From DHVE2 group archaeon (GTDB lineage Archaea; Thermoplasmatota; Thermoplasmata; Thermoplasmatales; Aciduliprofundaceae): a stretch of DNA of 5,831 bases. The stretch is taken from contig JALULR010000246.1 in assembly GCA_027056155.1 (NCBI GenBank), positions 1-5,831 of the forward strand. Direction: 5' to 3'. The translations under genes were made by a program, and so were the position numbers. Shown here piece by piece: positions 5,797 to 5,831 of the stretch; position 1 is the first letter of the stretch, and the number at the start of each line of letters is the position of its first letter. A model generated the notes under the pieces. The model worked only from the letters and a program-made list of their open reading frames with translations, made no database searches and was not told the DNA's origin.

Positions 5797-5810
5797 ATTT
5801 AAAATATTAA
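5797..5810 (+). promoter_or_regulatory. Possible TATA box of the next gene
   Basis: AATTTAAAATATTAA in the AT-rich spacer after the RCK2 gene could be an archaeal TATA box driving a gene that begins just beyond the window. The sequence is near-symmetric in composition, so direction is uncertain, and no ORF is visible here. No hairpin or long T run that would mark a terminator is seen in the 50 bases after the last stop. Confidence 0.25.
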
Positions 5811-5831
5811 AAATGCTTATTACGTGCTGGT

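Noticed and set aside
5782..5831. Transcription terminator or small RNA after the last gene
   Set aside because: No stem-loop and no long T run is visible, and 50 bases are too few to support an RNA gene.
1..5831. CRISPR array, tRNA or rRNA
   Set aside because: No regularly spaced DNA repeats and no tRNA- or rRNA-like sequence were seen on either strand; the only internal repeats are at protein level.

Overview
The window looks archaeal, most likely from a Thermoplasmata-like euryarchaeote or a relative, though that placement is an inference. The supporting signs are archaeal TATA boxes instead of -10/-35 pairs, an apparently leaderless GTG start 24-34 bases downstream of such a box, AGGTGA-type ribosome binding sites inside operons, and protein families that are common in archaea (TPR proteins with Mrr-like N-termini, MthK-like channels with RCK/TrkA domains). 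No rRNA or tRNA is present to settle the taxonomy.

Layout. Bases 1-849 (minus strand) hold the wreck of an IS5-family DDE transposase. Two frameshifts and two in-frame stops break it, and its C-terminal end runs off the left edge of the window. It keeps its own TATA box (894-903) and a ribosome binding site. Bases 907-967 are a short divergent spacer with the promoter for the rightward genes. Four intact genes follow on the plus strand, tightly packed: a zinc-ribbon TPR protein (968-1861); a 798-residue protein with a degenerate Mrr-type nuclease-fold domain, seven TPRs, an unrecognised repeated helical domain and a final TPR pair (1858-4254); a two-helix potassium-channel-like protein with a cytoplasmic RCK domain (4271-5215); and a second, stand-alone RCK-like protein (5212-5781). 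The first two genes and the last two genes each overlap by four bases (ATGA), so each pair is probably translationally coupled. The two pairs are separated by only 16 bases. The window ends in an AT-rich spacer that may carry the next promoter.

How they may work together. The two RCK genes look like a split version of the tandem RCK1-RCK2 channels: one subunit carries the pore plus RCK1, the other is a soluble RCK2. The pore is odd, with the selectivity-filter signature reading T-L-G-Y-Y-P where T-V-G-Y-G-D is usual. The two TPR proteins are probably scaffold or adaptor proteins acting as a pair. Whether they serve the channel or are merely neighbours cannot be told from one window. The strongest leads are the altered filter, the split gating ring with a shortened Rossmann fold, and the nuclease-like TPR protein with its internal ~85-residue repeat.
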